DNA from: JAHEYG01 sp040403535
GTDB taxonomy: Bacteria > Bacteroidota > Bacteroidia > B-17B0 > Aurantibacillaceae
Assembly: GCA_040403535.1 (NCBI GenBank)
Contig: JBBAKL010000001.1
Span: 1 to 64,000 of the forward strand
Direction of reading: 5' to 3'
Length of the DNA stretch: 64,000 nucleotides
Each line of letters starts with the position of its first letter. The stretch's first letter is position 1. Both the position numbers and the translations under genes were made by a program. Below are positions 62,501-64,000 of this stretch, piece after piece. The notes under the pieces are model-generated. The model saw nothing but the letters and a program-made list of their open reading frames with translations. It was not told the origin of the DNA and ran no database searches.

Positions 62501-64000
62501 ACAAATTGGCGAATTGCTATTTGCTATAGGTGCAATTACTAGCGGACTTACTAAAACACTTACAGTTGATGTTGAGCTTCCGCAACCGGCTACAGTAACA
62601 TTAACGGTGTATGTTCCACTCATCGATGTGGTAGCATTTGTGATAACAGGATTTTGTGCTGTAGAAGTGAAACTTAAAGGTCCACTCCAACTATAATTGG
62701 CACCAAAAATATTACTTGCAGTTAAACTTAAAGTTTGTCCAGCACACAAGGGAGCGTTGCTTCCGGCTATAGGAGTTGCAGGAGTTGGATTGATTGTAAT
62801 ATTTAATGTTCCTGTTGGGCTAACACATCCTAAAACAGTAATGCTGAGTGAATAAGTTCCTGCTTCTAAAGTGGTAGTTGAAACTATTGTCGGATTTTGA
62901 ATGGATGATGTAAAAGAATTTGGTCCAGTCCAATTGTAACTAGCACCTGAAATAGCGGAGGTGCTTAAAAATAAAGTTTGTCCTTGACACAATGGCGCAT
63001 TACTTGTAATAGTAGGTGTAGATGGTGTCTCATTCACAACTATATTCACGGTTCCAGCTGAACTTGTACAGCCTGAAACTGTAACAAATACTGAATATAC
63101 TCCACTCGCTAAAGTTGTTGTATTTACAATACTTGGATTTTGTATGGTGGATGTAAATGAATTCGGTCCACTCCAACTATATGTCGCACCAGGTAATGAT
63201 CCGGATGTCAGGTTCAATGTTTGTCCCGAACAAATAGGTGAGTTTCCTGATGCTGTTACCGCTATCGGCGTTTGATTCACTAACACGCTTACAGTTCCAG
63301 TAGCACTCGCACAACCCGATACGGAAGCAATAACGGAATAAACACCGCTGGCTAAAGTCGTAGTGTTAGCAATGGTAGGATTCTGTAAAGTAGAAGAGAA
63401 ACCATTCGGACCGCTCCAGTTGAAAGTAGCACCTGCAGCAGAACTTGAAGTTAAACTTAGAGTTTGTCCGGAGCATAAAGGAGAGTTAGCACCAATGGTT
63501 AATACGGTTGGCGTTTGATTCACTAACACGCTTACAGTTCCAGTAGCACTCGCACAACCCGATANNNNNNNNNNNNNNNNNNNNNNNNNNNNNNNNNNNN
63601 NNNNNNNNNNNNNNNNNNNNNNNNNNNNNNNNNNNNNNNNNNNNNNNNNNNNNNNNNNNNNNNNTTAGAGTTTGTCCGGAGCATAAAGGAGAGTTAGCAC
63701 CAATGGTTAATACGGTTGGTGTTTGATTCGCCAGTACACTCACTGTACCCGCAGTGCTGGAACAGCCTAACACAGTAGCGATTACTGAATAATTACCAGA
63801 TGCTAATGTCGTTGTAGAAACAATTGTTGGATTTTGAAGAGTAGAGGTAAATGAATTTGGTCCTGACCAATTATAAGTGGCACCCGAGATGGTGCCTGCG
63901 CTTAAACTTAAAGTTTGTCCTGAACATAAAGGAGTATTTGCTGTTGCAGTAGGAGCAGCAGGTATAGGATTAACCGTAGCAGAAACAGTAGCAATTGGTC
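59546..64000 (-). CDS. Giant T9SS type B cargo protein with Ig-like and PKD repeats (5' end outside, N gap inside)
   Basis: The gene reads leftwards and is open to the right edge; a 100-N run at 63565-63664 breaks the frame artificially. Beyond the gap the same protein continues (TANTPLCSGQTLSLSAGTIS). Visible domains: at least twelve Ig-like repeats of 80-82 residues with xNSPLCxGQTLxLT, GATYNWxGPNSFTS, QNPTI and VAGCTG, then two unrelated Ig-like modules, three PKD domains (WDFGDASTSTLQNP, WNFGDGGTSTIQNP, WQYGDGNGSTVQNP) and a C-terminal sorting domain (AFTPNADSHNDVLYVKGG, GWDGNYKGD, VTILK). Probably a long surface adhesin exported by T9SS with the downstream PorP/SprF protein. Paired cysteines suggest one disulfide per repeat. 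Confidence 0.92.
61079..63990 (-). repeat. In-gene tandem array of ~243-bp Ig-like repeat units
   Basis: Ten complete units of 80-82 codons lie between 61079 and 63508, with at least two more to the right of that. Units at 61322-62050 and 62051-62779 form two copies of a three-unit block with the same length order (80, 82, 81 residues). The units next to the N gap are nearly identical in DNA. Confidence 0.85.
63565..63664. other. Assembly gap of 100 N inside the repeat array
   Basis: The sequence to the left and right of the N run repeats sequence found 243 bp away, so the gap is a repeat-collapse scaffold gap. Its true length is predicted to be 135 bp plus any multiple of 243, not 100. Confidence 0.9.

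Noticed and set aside
61079..63773. Regularly spaced repeats that could suggest a CRISPR or satellite array
   Set aside because: The period (about 243 bp) keeps the reading frame and encodes Ig-like domains; there are no short direct repeats with unique spacers.
63486..63773. Frame crossing the N run as a separate protein
   Set aside because: It only arises because 100 N were put in place of 135 + 243k bases; its visible part belongs to the giant repeat protein.

Overview
The window is an AT-rich chromosomal piece of a Bacteroidota bacterium, probably from an uncultured or draft genome, since it holds one run of 100 N. The evidence is type IX secretion (T9SS) cargo ending in the gliding-motility-associated C-terminal domain at both edges, a PorP/SprF protein, two TPR/PD40/OmpA-type envelope proteins, DUF2147, a DUF6089 remnant, archaeal-type ProS, and promoters that fit the Bacteroidota form TTTG-N19-20-TAnnTTTG rather than TTGACA/TATAAT. 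I found no rRNA, tRNA, CRISPR array, phage or insertion sequence.

Layout. 1-1.3 kb: 3' end of a T9SS type B protein. 1.3-7.5 kb: riboflavin gene ribD with a DMT transporter, ffh, folD, and an ECF sigma factor with a membrane partner carrying a TonB-like C-terminus. 7.5-18.3 kb: a YfiR / TPR / HAMP-SpoIIE phosphatase signalling operon, a lipoyl E2 acyltransferase, a PD40/OmpA-type envelope protein, a methyltransferase and priA. 18.5-26.4 kb: accessory stretch with a metallopeptidase-propeller-barrel protein, a decayed DUF6089 outer membrane gene, a second membrane-protein remnant, a tiny membrane ORF overlapping a STAS-like gene, tandem DUF2147 genes and an orphan lipoprotein. 26.5-35.7 kb: secreted BNR/sortilin-type propeller protein, an mntR-mntH manganese operon with a perfect palindromic operator, dihaem cytochrome c, a long GAPDH and ndk.

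35.8-40 kb: nrnA-like DHH phosphoesterase, DUF6913, dapA, pyrR-like gene and a second SpoIIE-type phosphatase. 40-47.8 kb: surface polysaccharide genes (flippase, two Wzz-like proteins, O-antigen ligase, glycosyltransferase) and an LpxD-type acyltransferase. 47.8-56.2 kb: proS, a Tyr/Gly-rich lipoprotein with a FadL-type porin, a ferredoxin-hypothetical-GNAT operon, a DUF6973 gene divergent from a small conserved gene, fbp and an rsmI-like methyltransferase. 56.3-64 kb: a T9SS module read leftwards: a giant Ig/PKD-repeat cargo protein, its likely PorP/SprF partner and an OmpA/PD40 protein.

The strongest observations are: a YfiR sensor coupled to a HAMP-SpoIIE phosphatase instead of a diguanylate cyclase; a HExxH peptidase fused to a propeller and an Omp85-looking barrel; start codons sitting exactly four bases after the -7 element in several genes, suggesting leaderless mRNAs; the MntR-type palindrome; and a 243-bp repeat array whose N gap can be predicted to be 135 bp plus a multiple of 243.
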